Source: Microbacterium sp. 10M-3C3
GTDB taxonomy: Bacteria; Actinomycetota; Actinomycetes; Actinomycetales; Microbacteriaceae
Assembly: GCF_003931875.1 (NCBI RefSeq)
Contig: NZ_CP034245.1
Coordinates: forward strand, 2,604,001-2,668,000
Length of the DNA: 64,000 nucleotides
Direction of reading: 5' to 3'
Under the pieces are notes generated by a model. The model was not told the DNA's origin. It searched no databases and was given only the letters and a program-made list of their open reading frames with translations. A program made the translations under genes and the position numbers. Shown piece after piece: positions 8,652 through 16,641 of this stretch. Each line of letters starts with the position of its first letter. Position 1 is the stretch's first letter.

Positions 8652-9356
8652 ATGGGTGCTCGGGGGCTCGGCGCCCTCGTCGTCGCGGGTGTCGTGGGGA
8701 TCGTGGTGTGGAGCCAGGTGGGCGTCATGAGCGCCGAGCCCGGCCCGTGGCAGGCGGTGCGCGACGACCCCGCGATCCGCGTGAGCGACGAGGGGTCGGG
8801 CATCGTGCTCGCACCGGCCGACGGCGGGTCGGGCGCGGGGCTCGTCTTCCTCCCGGGCGCGAAGGTCGAGGCGGCCGCCTACGCCGCGAAGCTCTCGGGC
8901 GCCGTGGCCGACGACGGGCTGACGGTCGTCATCGCCAAGCCGTGGCTGAACCTCGCGTTCTTCGACCCCCGTCCGCTCTCGACGTTCACCGACCTCGCGC
9001 CGGACGTCACGCGGTGGGCGGTCGGCGGCCACTCCCTCGGCGGGGTGCGCGCCTGCCAGCTGGCGACGGATGCCGACGCCCTCGTGCTGTTCGCGTCGTA
9101 CTGCGCGAACGACGTGACCTCGAGCGGCGTGCCGGTCCTGAGCATCTCCGGGAGCGAGGACGGCCTCTCCACGCCGCAGAAGATCGCCGCCGCGAAGTCG
9201 GAGCTGCCGGCCGACGCCCGCTTCGTGGAGATCTCCGGCGCGTCCCACGCCTCGTTCGGCGACTACGGTCCGCAGGCCGGCGACGGCACGCCGACCATCT
9301 CCGACGCCGAGATGACCGCGGACCTCACCGCCGCCCTCGCCGACCTGTTCGGCTGA
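8652..9356 (+). CDS. Membrane-anchored or secreted alpha/beta hydrolase (5' end probably frame-disrupted)
   Basis: The open frame gives 234 residues from an ATG at 8652. It has an N-terminal hydrophobic segment (about 6-22), the nucleophile elbow 'GGHSLGGVRA', an acidic residue in 'SGSEDGLSTPQ' and the histidine in 'GASHASFGDYG', so the catalytic triad is complete. Substrate is unknown. The ATG has no ribosome site. A GTG at 8608 (GTGA overlap with mtlD) opens another frame coding a basic N-terminus, '[19 protein letters not shown]'. That would join this frame perfectly if the G-run 8662-8666 had six bases instead of five. The natural protein is therefore probably about 15 residues longer with a classical signal anchor. 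It is the last gene of the mannitol operon or a fortuitous neighbour. Confidence 0.75.
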   Translation: MGARGLGALVVAGVVGIVVWSQVGVMSAEPGPWQAVRDDPAIRVSDEGSGIVLAPADGGSGAGLVFLPGAKVEAAAYAAKLSGAVADDGLTVVIAKPWLNLAFFDPRPLSTFTDLAPDVTRWAVGGHSLGGVRACQLATDADALVLFASYCANDVTSSGVPVLSISGSEDGLSTPQKIAAAKSELPADARFVEISGASHASFGDYGPQAGDGTPTISDAEMTADLTAALADLFG

Positions 9357-9416
9357 CGTGCCCGCGACGCCCGCGTGGCAGCCGCTGACGCTTCCGGCGC
9401 GACGCAGCGGCACGAA

Positions 9417-9459
9417 CCGCCCCGCGAACCGCGCTGCGCCCGCGTGCGGCGCGGGGCGG
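9417..9459. terminator. Bidirectional stem-loop between convergent genes
   Basis: CCGCCCCGCG (9417-9426) is the exact complement of 9450-9459, with additional pairing possible in the 23-base loop. It lies between the hydrolase stop (9356) and the add stop (9462), where a shared terminator is expected. There is no T-run on either strand. Confidence 0.55.
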
Positions 9460-9461
9460 GG

Positions 9462-10583
9462 TCAGCGGCGGCGCGCGAAGCCGTCGGAGATGACGTCGAT
9501 GAGCTCCTCGCGCTCCTCGACCGGGAGGAACGCGCCGGCCGCGGCGTTCAGCTGGAACGCCTCGAGGTCGTCGAGACCGTACTCGAACGTCTCGGCCAGC
9601 AGCGCGAGCTCGCGCGTGAGCGACGTGTGGCTCATCGTGCGGTTGTCGACGTTCACGGTGACCGAGAAGCCCAGCTGGTAGAGCAGATCGAACGGGTGAT
9701 CCTCCATCGCGGTGCCCCATGCGGCGATCGCGCCGGTCTGCAGGTTCGACGACGGCGAGAGCTCGAGGGCGATCTCGCGGTCGCGCACCCACCTCGCGAG
9801 CGGGCCGAGGTGCACGCGCACCTCGTCGCCCTCGCGTGCCACGACCTCGAGATCCTCCGCGAGGCGCACGCCGTGGCCGAGGCGGAGCGCCCGCCCGTCC
9901 AGCACGGCCGAGCGGATGCTCTCGAGCCCCGCGGCCTCGCCCGCATGCACGGTCACGGGGAGGAACTCGCCCGCGAGGTAGTCGAACGCCTCGCGGTGCC
10001 GGGCGGGCAGGAAGCCGTCCTCGGGGCCCGCGATGTCGAAGCCGACCACGCCGCGGTCGCGCCACGCGACCGCGAGACGCGCGATCTCGAGCGAACGGTC
10101 GGCGTGGCGGAGCGCCGTCACGAGCTGGCCGACGCGGATGTCGCGCCCGGCGTCCTGCGCGGCGTCCTCGCCCTCCTCGATTCCGTCCTGGACGGCTTCC
10201 ACAACTTCGTCGAGGCTCAAGCCGCCCCGCTGGTGCTGCTCGGGGGCCCAGCGCACCTCGCCGTACACGACGCCGTCGGCGGCGAGGTCCTCGACGAACT
10301 CGCGCGCGACCCGCGTGAGCGCCTCACGCGTCTGCAGCACCGACACACCCAGCTCGAACGTCTTGAGGTAGTCCACGAGCGAGCCGGAGTCGGCGTTCTC
10401 GGCGTACCAGTCGGCGAGCGCGTCGGCGTCGTCCTCGGGCGCGTCGACGCCGAACTCGTCGGCGAGGTCGAGCACGGTCTCGGGGCGCAGGCCCCCGTCG
10501 AGGTGGTCGTGCAGCGACACCTTCGGGAGGGAGCGCAGCGAGCGGCCCTGGATGCGGACGTCGCCGTCGGAGTCGATGGCCAT
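9462..10583 (-). CDS. add: Adenosine deaminase
   Basis: The product is 373 residues. Metal- and substrate-binding motifs of the amidohydrolase family are present: 'SLHDHLDGGLRP', 'VTVHAGEAAG', 'RLGHGVRLA', and 'NVDNRTMSHTSLT' with the metal-binding Asp. It deaminates adenosine and deoxyadenosine to inosine and deoxyinosine. It is the last gene of the nucleoside operon, 28 bases after deoA. The ATG at 10583 is preceded on its strand by CGGGAGAACGC, an acceptable ribosome site; longer in-frame extensions lie over deoA. Confidence 0.93.
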   Translation of the reverse strand: MAIDSDGDVRIQGRSLRSLPKVSLHDHLDGGLRPETVLDLADEFGVDAPEDDADALADWYAENADSGSLVDYLKTFELGVSVLQTREALTRVAREFVEDLAADGVVYGEVRWAPEQHQRGGLSLDEVVEAVQDGIEEGEDAAQDAGRDIRVGQLVTALRHADRSLEIARLAVAWRDRGVVGFDIAGPEDGFLPARHREAFDYLAGEFLPVTVHAGEAAGLESIRSAVLDGRALRLGHGVRLAEDLEVVAREGDEVRVHLGPLARWVRDREIALELSPSSNLQTGAIAAWGTAMEDHPFDLLYQLGFSVTVNVDNRTMSHTSLTRELALLAETFEYGLDDLEAFQLNAAAGAFLPVEEREELIDVISDGFARRR

Positions 10584-10611
10584 GCGTTCTCCCGTTCGGG
10601 TGGGGTGGTGG

Positions 10612-11928
10612 TCAGGCGGTGATGCGCTCGCGCACGAGCGGGGCGGATGCCGGCGCCTCGGCGCCGATCTCCCACGCACCCTCGATCGCGTCCAGAGCGC
10701 GGGGGAACCGCGCTCCATCGTCGGCCAGCAGGGTGAACAGCGGCTGACCGGCCGCGACGCGGTCGCCGGGCTTGACGTGCAGGTCGATGCCCGCGGCATG
10801 CACGACGGCGTCCTCGGCGCGCGCGCGACCGGCGCCCAGACGCCACGCGGCGATGCCGAAGGGGAGCGCGTCGATGCGCATCACGACGCCGTCGCGGTCT
10901 GCCGTGACCGTCTCGGTCTCGCGCGGCTGCGGGAGCGCCGCATCCGGGTCGCCGTCCTGTGCGCGGATCATGCGGCGCCACACGTCCATCGCGCGCCCGT
11001 CGGCGAGCGCGGCCTCGACGTCGGCGTCGGGCCGACCGGCGAGGGTCAGCATCTCGCGGGCGAGCGCGACGGTGAGCTCCACGACGTCGGCGGGGCCGCC
11101 GCCGGCGAGCACCTCGACCGACTCGCGCACCTCGTTGGCGTTGCCGATCGCCAGGCCCAGGGGCGTGTTCATGTCGGTGAGGAGAGCGGTGGTCGCCACG
11201 CCCGAGTCGGTGCCGAGCGCGACCATCGTCTCGGCGAGCTCCCGGGCGCGGTCGATGTCCTGCATGAACGCGCCCGAGCCGAACTTCACGTCCAGCACGA
11301 GCGAGTCGGTGCCCTCGGCGATCTTCTTGGACATGATGCTCGAGGCGATGAGCGGGATGGCCTCGACGGTGCCGGTCACGTCCCGCAGCGCGTAGAGCTT
11401 CTTGTCGGCCGGCGCGAGGCCCGAGCCCGCCGCGCAGATGACGGCGCCCACCTCGGCGAGCTGCGCGAGCATCTCGTCGTTGGAGAGGGCGGCGCGCCAC
11501 CCGGGAATCGACTCGAGCTTGTCGAGCGTTCCGCCGGTGTGCCCGAGACCGCGGCCCGACAGCTGCGGCACCGCGACGCCGAAGGCGGCGACGAGGGGCG
11601 CGAGCGGCAGCGTGATCTTGTCGCCCACTCCCCCGGTCGAGTGCTTGTCGACCGTCGGCTTGCCGAGGGCGGAGAAGTCCATACGCTCGCCCGACGCGAT
11701 CATCGCGTCGGTGAGGGTGCGGATGCTGCCGCGGTCGAGACCGTTCAGGAGGACCGCCATCGTGAACGCCGACATCTGGGCGTCGGCGACGTAGCCGCGC
11801 GTGTAGGCGTCCACGAGCCATCGCAGCTCCGCCTCGCCGACCGGGCGTCGGTCGCGGACGGCGCGGATGAGGTCGACGGCGTCGTACGGCTCGACGTCCA
11901 CCCGTCCCTGAGCCTGTCGAAGGGTCAT
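10612..11928 (-). CDS. deoA: Thymidine phosphorylase
   Basis: The product is 438 residues. Family signatures include 'GKPTVDKHSTGGVGDK' and 'LSGRGLGHTGGTLDKLES', the phosphate and pyrimidine-binding loops. It cleaves thymidine or deoxyuridine with phosphate to the base plus deoxyribose-1-phosphate. The ATG at 11928 overlaps the cdd stop (ATGA). The first codons (MTLRQAQGR) come from a dispersed repeat at 11905-11924, after which normal homology begins at 'DVEPYDAVDLIRA'. A GTG at 11901 just after the repeat could be the ancestral start. Confidence 0.92.
   Translation of the reverse strand: MTLRQAQGRVDVEPYDAVDLIRAVRDRRPVGEAELRWLVDAYTRGYVADAQMSAFTMAVLLNGLDRGSIRTLTDAMIASGERMDFSALGKPTVDKHSTGGVGDKITLPLAPLVAAFGVAVPQLSGRGLGHTGGTLDKLESIPGWRAALSNDEMLAQLAEVGAVICAAGSGLAPADKKLYALRDVTGTVEAIPLIASSIMSKKIAEGTDSLVLDVKFGSGAFMQDIDRARELAETMVALGTDSGVATTALLTDMNTPLGLAIGNANEVRESVEVLAGGGPADVVELTVALAREMLTLAGRPDADVEAALADGRAMDVWRRMIRAQDGDPDAALPQPRETETVTADRDGVVMRIDALPFGIAAWRLGAGRARAEDAVVHAAGIDLHVKPGDRVAAGQPLFTLLADDGARFPRALDAIEGAWEIGAEAPASAPLVRERITA
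11905..11924 (-). repeat. Dispersed 20-bp repeat (TCCCTGAGCCTGTCGAAGGG) at the cdd/deoA junction
   Basis: The 20-mer reappears at 46968-46987 and, with one mismatch each, in two adjacent tandem units there. It starts immediately beside the cdd stop (11925-11927) and is read in frame as the deoA N-terminus. Confidence 0.85.
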
Positions 11929-12326
11929 CGGCCGGCATCCTCGAGGTCGCGCGGGCCGAACGCGTCGGGGAGCACCTCGTCGATCGTGCGGATGCCCGAC
12001 ACCGTCTCGAGCAGCATCCCGGGGATCGCGTGCTCGAACAGCAGCTGGCGGCACCGGCCGCACGGCATGAGCGTGCGGCCGGTGCCGTCCACGCACACGA
12101 AGGCGACGAGCTGCCCGCCGCCGGACATGTGCAGCTCCGACACGAGCCCGCACTCGGCGCACAGCGTCACGCCGTACGAGGCGTTCTCGACGTTGCAGCC
12201 GGCGACGATCCTGCCGTCGCTCACGAGCGCGGCCGCGCCCACCTTGAACCGCGAGTACGGCGCGTACGCGCGGTGCATGGCGTCGGTGGCGGTGGAACGC
12301 AGCAGGTCCCAGTCGATGTCGGTCAA
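11925..12326 (-). CDS. cdd: Cytidine deaminase
   Basis: The product is 133 residues, the usual size of the small tetrameric zinc enzyme. 'GCNVENASYGVTLCAECGL' holds the catalytic Glu and first zinc Cys; 'PCGRCRQLL' supplies the other two zinc cysteines. It converts cytidine and deoxycytidine to uridine and deoxyuridine, which thymidine phosphorylase next in the operon can partly use. The ATG at 12326 is preceded by a GGAGTGAG ribosome site on the minus strand, 27 bases after the permease stop. Confidence 0.95.
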   Translation of the reverse strand: MTDIDWDLLRSTATDAMHRAYAPYSRFKVGAAALVSDGRIVAGCNVENASYGVTLCAECGLVSELHMSGGGQLVAFVCVDGTGRTLMPCGRCRQLLFEHAIPGMLLETVSGIRTIDEVLPDAFGPRDLEDAGR

Positions 12327-12353
12327 CTCACTCCTTCGGTGCGGATGCGGGGG

Positions 12354-13658
12354 TCAGCCCTTGATGTACGGCTTGCCCGCCGCGGCCGGGCCGCGGGAGA
12401 CGCCCACGAGACCGGCGACGGCGAAGATCGTCACGACGTACGGCAGCATGAGCAGGAACTCGCTCGGAATGGGCGAGCCGATCGCGCCCAGCGTGTTGCG
12501 CAGGTTCGACGTGAAGCCGAACAGCAGCGCCGCGAGCGTCGCACGGATCGGGTCCCAGCCGCCGAAGATCACGGCCGCGAGCGCGATGTATCCGGCCCCC
12601 GCCGTCATGTCCTGGTTGAACGCGCCCACCGAGCCCACCGTGAAGAACGACCCGCCGAGGCCGGCGATCGCGCCGCCGAGGGAGACGTTCCAGAAGCGGG
12701 TGCGCGGGATGTTGATGCCGACCGTGTCGGCGGCCTCCGGATGCTCGCCGACCGCGCGCAGGCGCAGCCCCCATCGCGTGTGGAACAGGCCGATGTAGAC
12801 CGCCGCGACGACCACGTAGACGAGGTAGACCACGATGGTCTGACGGAAGAGCATCGGCCCGATGAGCGGGATCTCGCTGAGCCCCGGGATCGGCAGCACA
12901 TCCAGGCGCGGCGGCGAGTTGAGGGCCGCCTTGTTGGGTGCCAGCAGCTGCGAGAACAGGAAGCTCGTGAGCCCGACGACGAGGACGTTCAGCACCACCC
13001 CGACGATCACCTGGTCGACGAGGTACTTGATGGCGAAGGCGGCGAGCACGAAGGAGACGAGCACACCCGCCACGGCGGCCGCGAGCATCCCGACGATCGG
13101 CTGACCCGTGATCGTGGCGACGACGGCGGCGGTGAAGGCGCCGGCGAGGAGCTGGCCCTCGATCGCGATGTTCACGACGCCGACGCGCTCGCTGATGACG
13201 CCGGCCATCGCGCCGTAGATGAGCGGCACGGCGAGACTGAAGCCGCCCGCGACGAGACCGAACAGCGGGATCGCGTTGCTCGTCGTGCCGCCGGCGGCGG
13301 CCCAGCCGAGGAACCCGACGACGAACACGATCGCGAAGACCACGGTCAGCCACAGCGGAACGCGCCGCCGGGCGCGCACCAGCAGGGCGGCGACGACGGT
13401 CGCGGCCGCCAGCAGCACGACCGAGACGACGCCGCCGACGAAGCCGTTGAACGCGAGCTCGGGCACCTGGATGGCGCTGTCGGGCGTCGAGATGCGGAAG
13501 ACCGCCTCGGCATGGTTGCCGGCGACGATGAAGAGGACGATCGCGAGGAGGGTGACGACCGCGTAGACGATCGGCACCTTCCAGCTGACCACGACGGTCG
13601 TGGCCGGCGCGTCGGGCGCCGTGGTCACGGCCGTGGACTGCGGCGACGGGGCGGTCAT
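12354..13658 (-). CDS. Nucleoside ABC transporter permease (BMP-linked, YufQ/NupQ type)
   Basis: The product is 434 residues with many membrane segments. A variable N-terminal part holds about three segments; then comes the BPD_transp_2 core with 'AGVISERVGVVNIAIEGQLL', 'LRAVGEHPEAADTVGINI' and 'GAGYIALAAVIFGGWDP'. These loops mark the permease subunit that contacts the ATPase in BmpA-type purine/pyrimidine nucleoside importers. It pairs with the permease encoded just upstream. The ATG at 13658 sits in an ATGA overlap with that gene. Longer open frames lie over it and are rejected. Confidence 0.9.
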   Translation of the reverse strand: MTAPSPQSTAVTTAPDAPATTVVVSWKVPIVYAVVTLLAIVLFIVAGNHAEAVFRISTPDSAIQVPELAFNGFVGGVVSVVLLAAATVVAALLVRARRRVPLWLTVVFAIVFVVGFLGWAAAGGTTSNAIPLFGLVAGGFSLAVPLIYGAMAGVISERVGVVNIAIEGQLLAGAFTAAVVATITGQPIVGMLAAAVAGVLVSFVLAAFAIKYLVDQVIVGVVLNVLVVGLTSFLFSQLLAPNKAALNSPPRLDVLPIPGLSEIPLIGPMLFRQTIVVYLVYVVVAAVYIGLFHTRWGLRLRAVGEHPEAADTVGINIPRTRFWNVSLGGAIAGLGGSFFTVGSVGAFNQDMTAGAGYIALAAVIFGGWDPIRATLAALLFGFTSNLRNTLGAIGSPIPSEFLLMLPYVVTIFAVAGLVGVSRGPAAAGKPYIKG

Positions 13659-15025
13659 GATGCGGCCACCTCCTCCGTGCGGACGCGACGGGCTCTGCGC
13701 GGGCGGCTCCCGGGGGCCGGCAGCCGGAACACGGCGCGCACGAGCGGCGGCGCCGCGATGAACAGCACGATGAGCGACTGCACGACGAGGACGATGTCCA
13801 CCGGCACGCCCTCGGCGGCCTGCATCGAGAACCCGCCGGCCTTGAAGGCGCCGAAGAGGATGCCGGCGATCAGGACGCCGACCGGCGTCGATCGGCCGAG
13901 GAGCGCCACCGTGATCGCGTCGAAGCCGATGCCCGCATCGATGCCGCTGGAGAACCCGGTCGTGACGGTGCCGAGCACTTGGTCGACGCCGGCGAGCCCC
14001 ACGAGCGCGCCGGACAGGAGCATCGCGTAGACGTACATCGCCTTGACGTTGATGCCCGCGACCCGGGCCGCATGCGGATTGATGCCGACCGCGCGGAAGC
14101 GGTATCCGAGCGCGGAGCGCTCGAGGATCCACCACACCACGACGACGCCGATGAGCGAGAGCACGAAGCCGAAGTGGAGGCTGTAGCCCGGGCCGAACAG
14201 GTCGGGGAAGACCGCCGTGGGCTTCATCGCCGGGGTGGTGGGGTTGTTGGACCCCGGCGCCTGCAGCAGCCCCGGCGTCTTCAGCATCCACGTCACCAGG
14301 TACAGCGCGACGTAGTTGAGCATGATCGTGACGATCACCTCGTGCGCGCCGGTGCGGGCCTTCAGCACGCCCGCGATCCCCGCCCATGCGGCGCCGGCGA
14401 CCATGCCGGCGAGGACGGCGACGATCATGTGCAGCCCCCACGGCAGGTCGACGCCGAAGCCCACCCAGCCCGCGGCGGCGGCCGCGACGAGCATCTGGCC
14501 GCGACCGCCGATGTTGAACAGGCCGACGCGGAACGCGAGGGCGACGCCCAGGCCCGCCGCGATGAGCGGCGTGGCGAAGGTCAGGGTCTCGGTGAGGGGT
14601 CGGATGCCGGTGAGGAACTCCGGGCGGCGGAAGTTGTAGATCGCGCCCTGGAAGAGCGCCGCATAGGCGCCCGACACCGACTGCCAGATGGCGGCGAACG
14701 TGTCGCCGGGCCGCGCGAAGAAGTAGCCGGCAGCGGTCTGCACGCGCGCGTCGGTCGCGGCGATCATGATCGCGCCGATCACGAGCGCGATGACGACGGC
14801 GAGCACGGAGATGATCGCGTTGCCGGTGGCGATCTCGCGCAGCGCACGCTGCCAGCGCCCCTCGGCCGGAGCCTCGGGCGCGGGCAGCACGCGCGCGCCG
14901 GCAGCCGGGTCGACCGGCGCCGGCTGCTCGAGCGCGACGTCGACGTCGGTCGCCGCCTGCAGGCGTGCGGCCTCGTCGGCGTGCGCGGATGCGGGGTCGT
15001 GGGGGCTGTAGCGGTCGTCGCTCAT
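13655..15025 (-). CDS. Nucleoside ABC transporter permease (BMP-linked, YufP/NupP type)
   Basis: The product is 456 residues. A soluble Asp/Ala-rich N-terminus (about 1-75) precedes about eight to ten membrane segments. 'LAFRVGLFNIGGRGQMLVA' and 'RAVGINPHAARVAGINVKAM' are the conserved permease motifs of this subfamily. With the product of 12354-13658 it forms the heterodimeric channel of a nucleoside importer. Its start overlaps the ATPase stop by 4 bases and its stop overlaps the next permease start. Confidence 0.9.
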   Translation of the reverse strand: MSDDRYSPHDPASAHADEAARLQAATDVDVALEQPAPVDPAAGARVLPAPEAPAEGRWQRALREIATGNAIISVLAVVIALVIGAIMIAATDARVQTAAGYFFARPGDTFAAIWQSVSGAYAALFQGAIYNFRRPEFLTGIRPLTETLTFATPLIAAGLGVALAFRVGLFNIGGRGQMLVAAAAAGWVGFGVDLPWGLHMIVAVLAGMVAGAAWAGIAGVLKARTGAHEVIVTIMLNYVALYLVTWMLKTPGLLQAPGSNNPTTPAMKPTAVFPDLFGPGYSLHFGFVLSLIGVVVVWWILERSALGYRFRAVGINPHAARVAGINVKAMYVYAMLLSGALVGLAGVDQVLGTVTTGFSSGIDAGIGFDAITVALLGRSTPVGVLIAGILFGAFKAGGFSMQAAEGVPVDIVLVVQSLIVLFIAAPPLVRAVFRLPAPGSRPRRARRVRTEEVAAS

Positions 15026-16542
15026 GCCGCGGCTCCTCGGGTCTCCGGCGTCTCGCCGGCCATCATGAGGCCGAGCACATCGCGCGACGTGTCGCCCGGC
15101 ACGATGCCGACGACGCGCCCGCGGTACATGACCATGATGCGATCGGCGAGCGCGGTCACCTCGTCGAGCTCCGTGGAGACGACGATGACCGGCACGCCGG
15201 CGTCGCGCGTCTCGATGACGCGCTTGTGGATGAATTCGATCGACCCGACGTCGACGCCGCGGGTGGGCTGGGCGGCGACGAACAGGCGCAGGTCGCGGCT
15301 GAGCTCGCGCGCGAGCACGACCTTCTGCTGGTTGCCGCCGGAGAGCCGCCCGACCTTCGTCTCGATCGAGGGCGTGCGCACGTCGTACTCGGCGACCTTC
15401 GCGCGCGCGAAGTCCGCGAGCGTCTGCAGCTGCAGCGCCCCGCCCTTGACGAAGGGCGCCGAGTCGGAGCGGTCGAGCATGAGGTTCTCGGCGATCGTGA
15501 ACTCGCCGACCAGGCCGTCCTCCTTGCGGTCCTCCGGCACGAAGCCGACCCCCGCGTCGAGGATGCGCTTGACGCTCGCTCCCTGCAGCTCGACGCCGTC
15601 GAGGACGATCGAGCCGGTCACGCGCTCCTGCAGACCCAGGAGCGCCTCGGTGAGCTCGGTCTGGCCATTGCCCTGCACGCCGGCGATGGCGAGCACCTCG
15701 CCGCGGCGCACGTCGAACGACACGTCGTCGACGACGACGTGACCGACCGCGTCGACGACGCGCAGCCGGTCGACCTCGAGCGCGACGTCGCCGAGGGTGG
15801 GCGGCTCCTTCTGCACCGTCAGCTCGACCGCGCGCCCGACCATGAGCGACGCGAGCTCGGCGTTGGAGGCCGTGGGCGAGGCCTCGCCGACGACCTTGCC
15901 GAGCCGGATGACCGTGATGCGGTCGGCGACCTCGCGCACCTCGCGCAGCTTGTGGGTGATGAACACGATCGAGGTGCCCGACTCCTTGAGCTGGCGCATG
16001 ATCGCCATGAGCTCGTCGGTCTCCTGCGGCGTGAGCACGGCGGTCGGCTCGTCGAACACGAGCACGCGGGCGTCGCGCGAGAGCGCCTTGATGATCTCGA
16101 CGCGCTGCTGCACGCCGACGGGCAGGTCTTCCACGACCGCATCCGGGTCGACGTCGAAGCCGAAGCGGTCGGAGATCTCCTTGACGGTGGCTCGCGCGGC
16201 CTGCAGGTTCAGGCGGCCGCCGAAGGTCGTCGGCTCGTGGCCGAGCATGACGTTCTCGGCCACGGTGAAGACGGGGATGAGCATGAAGTGCTGGTGCACC
16301 ATGCCGATGCCGGCACGCATGGCGTCGCCGGGTCCGGAGAAGTGCTGGACGACGTCGTCGAGCAGGATCTCACCGCCGTCGGCCTGGTACAGGCCGTAGA
16401 GGACGTTCATGAGGGTGGACTTACCGGCGCCGTTCTCACCCAGCAGACAGTGGATCTCACCGGCCTCGACAGTGAGGTCGATGTGGTCGTTCGCCACCAG
16501 AGAGCCGAACGTCTTCGTGATCCCGCGAAGTTCGAGCTTCAT
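15022..16542 (-). CDS. Nucleoside ABC transporter ATP-binding protein (double ATPase)
   Basis: The product is 506 residues with two ABC modules. The first has Walker A 'GENGAGKST', signature 'LPVGVQQRVEI' and Walker B 'VLVFDEPTAVL'. The second has 'GVQGNGQTEL' and signature 'RLSGGNQQKVVLARELS', with 'LFVAAQPTRGVD' replacing the Walker B Asp-Glu pair. This asymmetry is usual in the RbsA/YufO family. It powers the importer formed by the two permeases. The ATG at 16542 was chosen because the fold starts at 'MKLELRGITKTFG'. TAGGAT (16551-16556) lies 8 bases upstream on the minus strand, suggesting a separate promoter downstream of the bmp gene. Confidence 0.92.
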   Translation of the reverse strand: MKLELRGITKTFGSLVANDHIDLTVEAGEIHCLLGENGAGKSTLMNVLYGLYQADGGEILLDDVVQHFSGPGDAMRAGIGMVHQHFMLIPVFTVAENVMLGHEPTTFGGRLNLQAARATVKEISDRFGFDVDPDAVVEDLPVGVQQRVEIIKALSRDARVLVFDEPTAVLTPQETDELMAIMRQLKESGTSIVFITHKLREVREVADRITVIRLGKVVGEASPTASNAELASLMVGRAVELTVQKEPPTLGDVALEVDRLRVVDAVGHVVVDDVSFDVRRGEVLAIAGVQGNGQTELTEALLGLQERVTGSIVLDGVELQGASVKRILDAGVGFVPEDRKEDGLVGEFTIAENLMLDRSDSAPFVKGGALQLQTLADFARAKVAEYDVRTPSIETKVGRLSGGNQQKVVLARELSRDLRLFVAAQPTRGVDVGSIEFIHKRVIETRDAGVPVIVVSTELDEVTALADRIMVMYRGRVVGIVPGDTSRDVLGLMMAGETPETRGAAA

Positions 16543-16556
16543 GGTTCTCGATCCTA
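16540..16556 (-). promoter_or_regulatory. -10-like TAGGAT directly ahead of the transporter ATPase gene
   Basis: On the minus strand TAGGAT is followed after 8 bases by the ATG. It could give a near-leaderless transcript independent of the bmp transcript that ends at the stem-loop 16599-16626. Confidence 0.4.
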
Positions 16557-16598
16557 TGTTTCGCACGGGTCGACCGGAGGGGCCGATCGACATGGGAA

Positions 16599-16626
16599 GG
16601 GGAGGCCGGCACACGCCGGCCTCCCC
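16599..16626 (-). terminator. Perfect 12-bp stem-loop after the bmp lipoprotein gene
   Basis: GGGGAGGCCGGC (16599-16610) pairs with 16615-16626 around an ACAC loop. On the minus strand it lies 16 bases after the bmp stop and before the ATPase gene. Such elements after a binding-protein gene usually reduce read-through or protect the upstream message, so the binding protein exceeds the transporter. Confidence 0.7.
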
Positions 16627-16641
16627 TGGAGCTCACCAGCC

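Noticed and set aside
8608..8652. Separate small gene starting at GTG 8608
   Set aside because: Its frame loses sense after the G-run and ends within 120 bases; better explained as the disrupted 5' end of the hydrolase gene.
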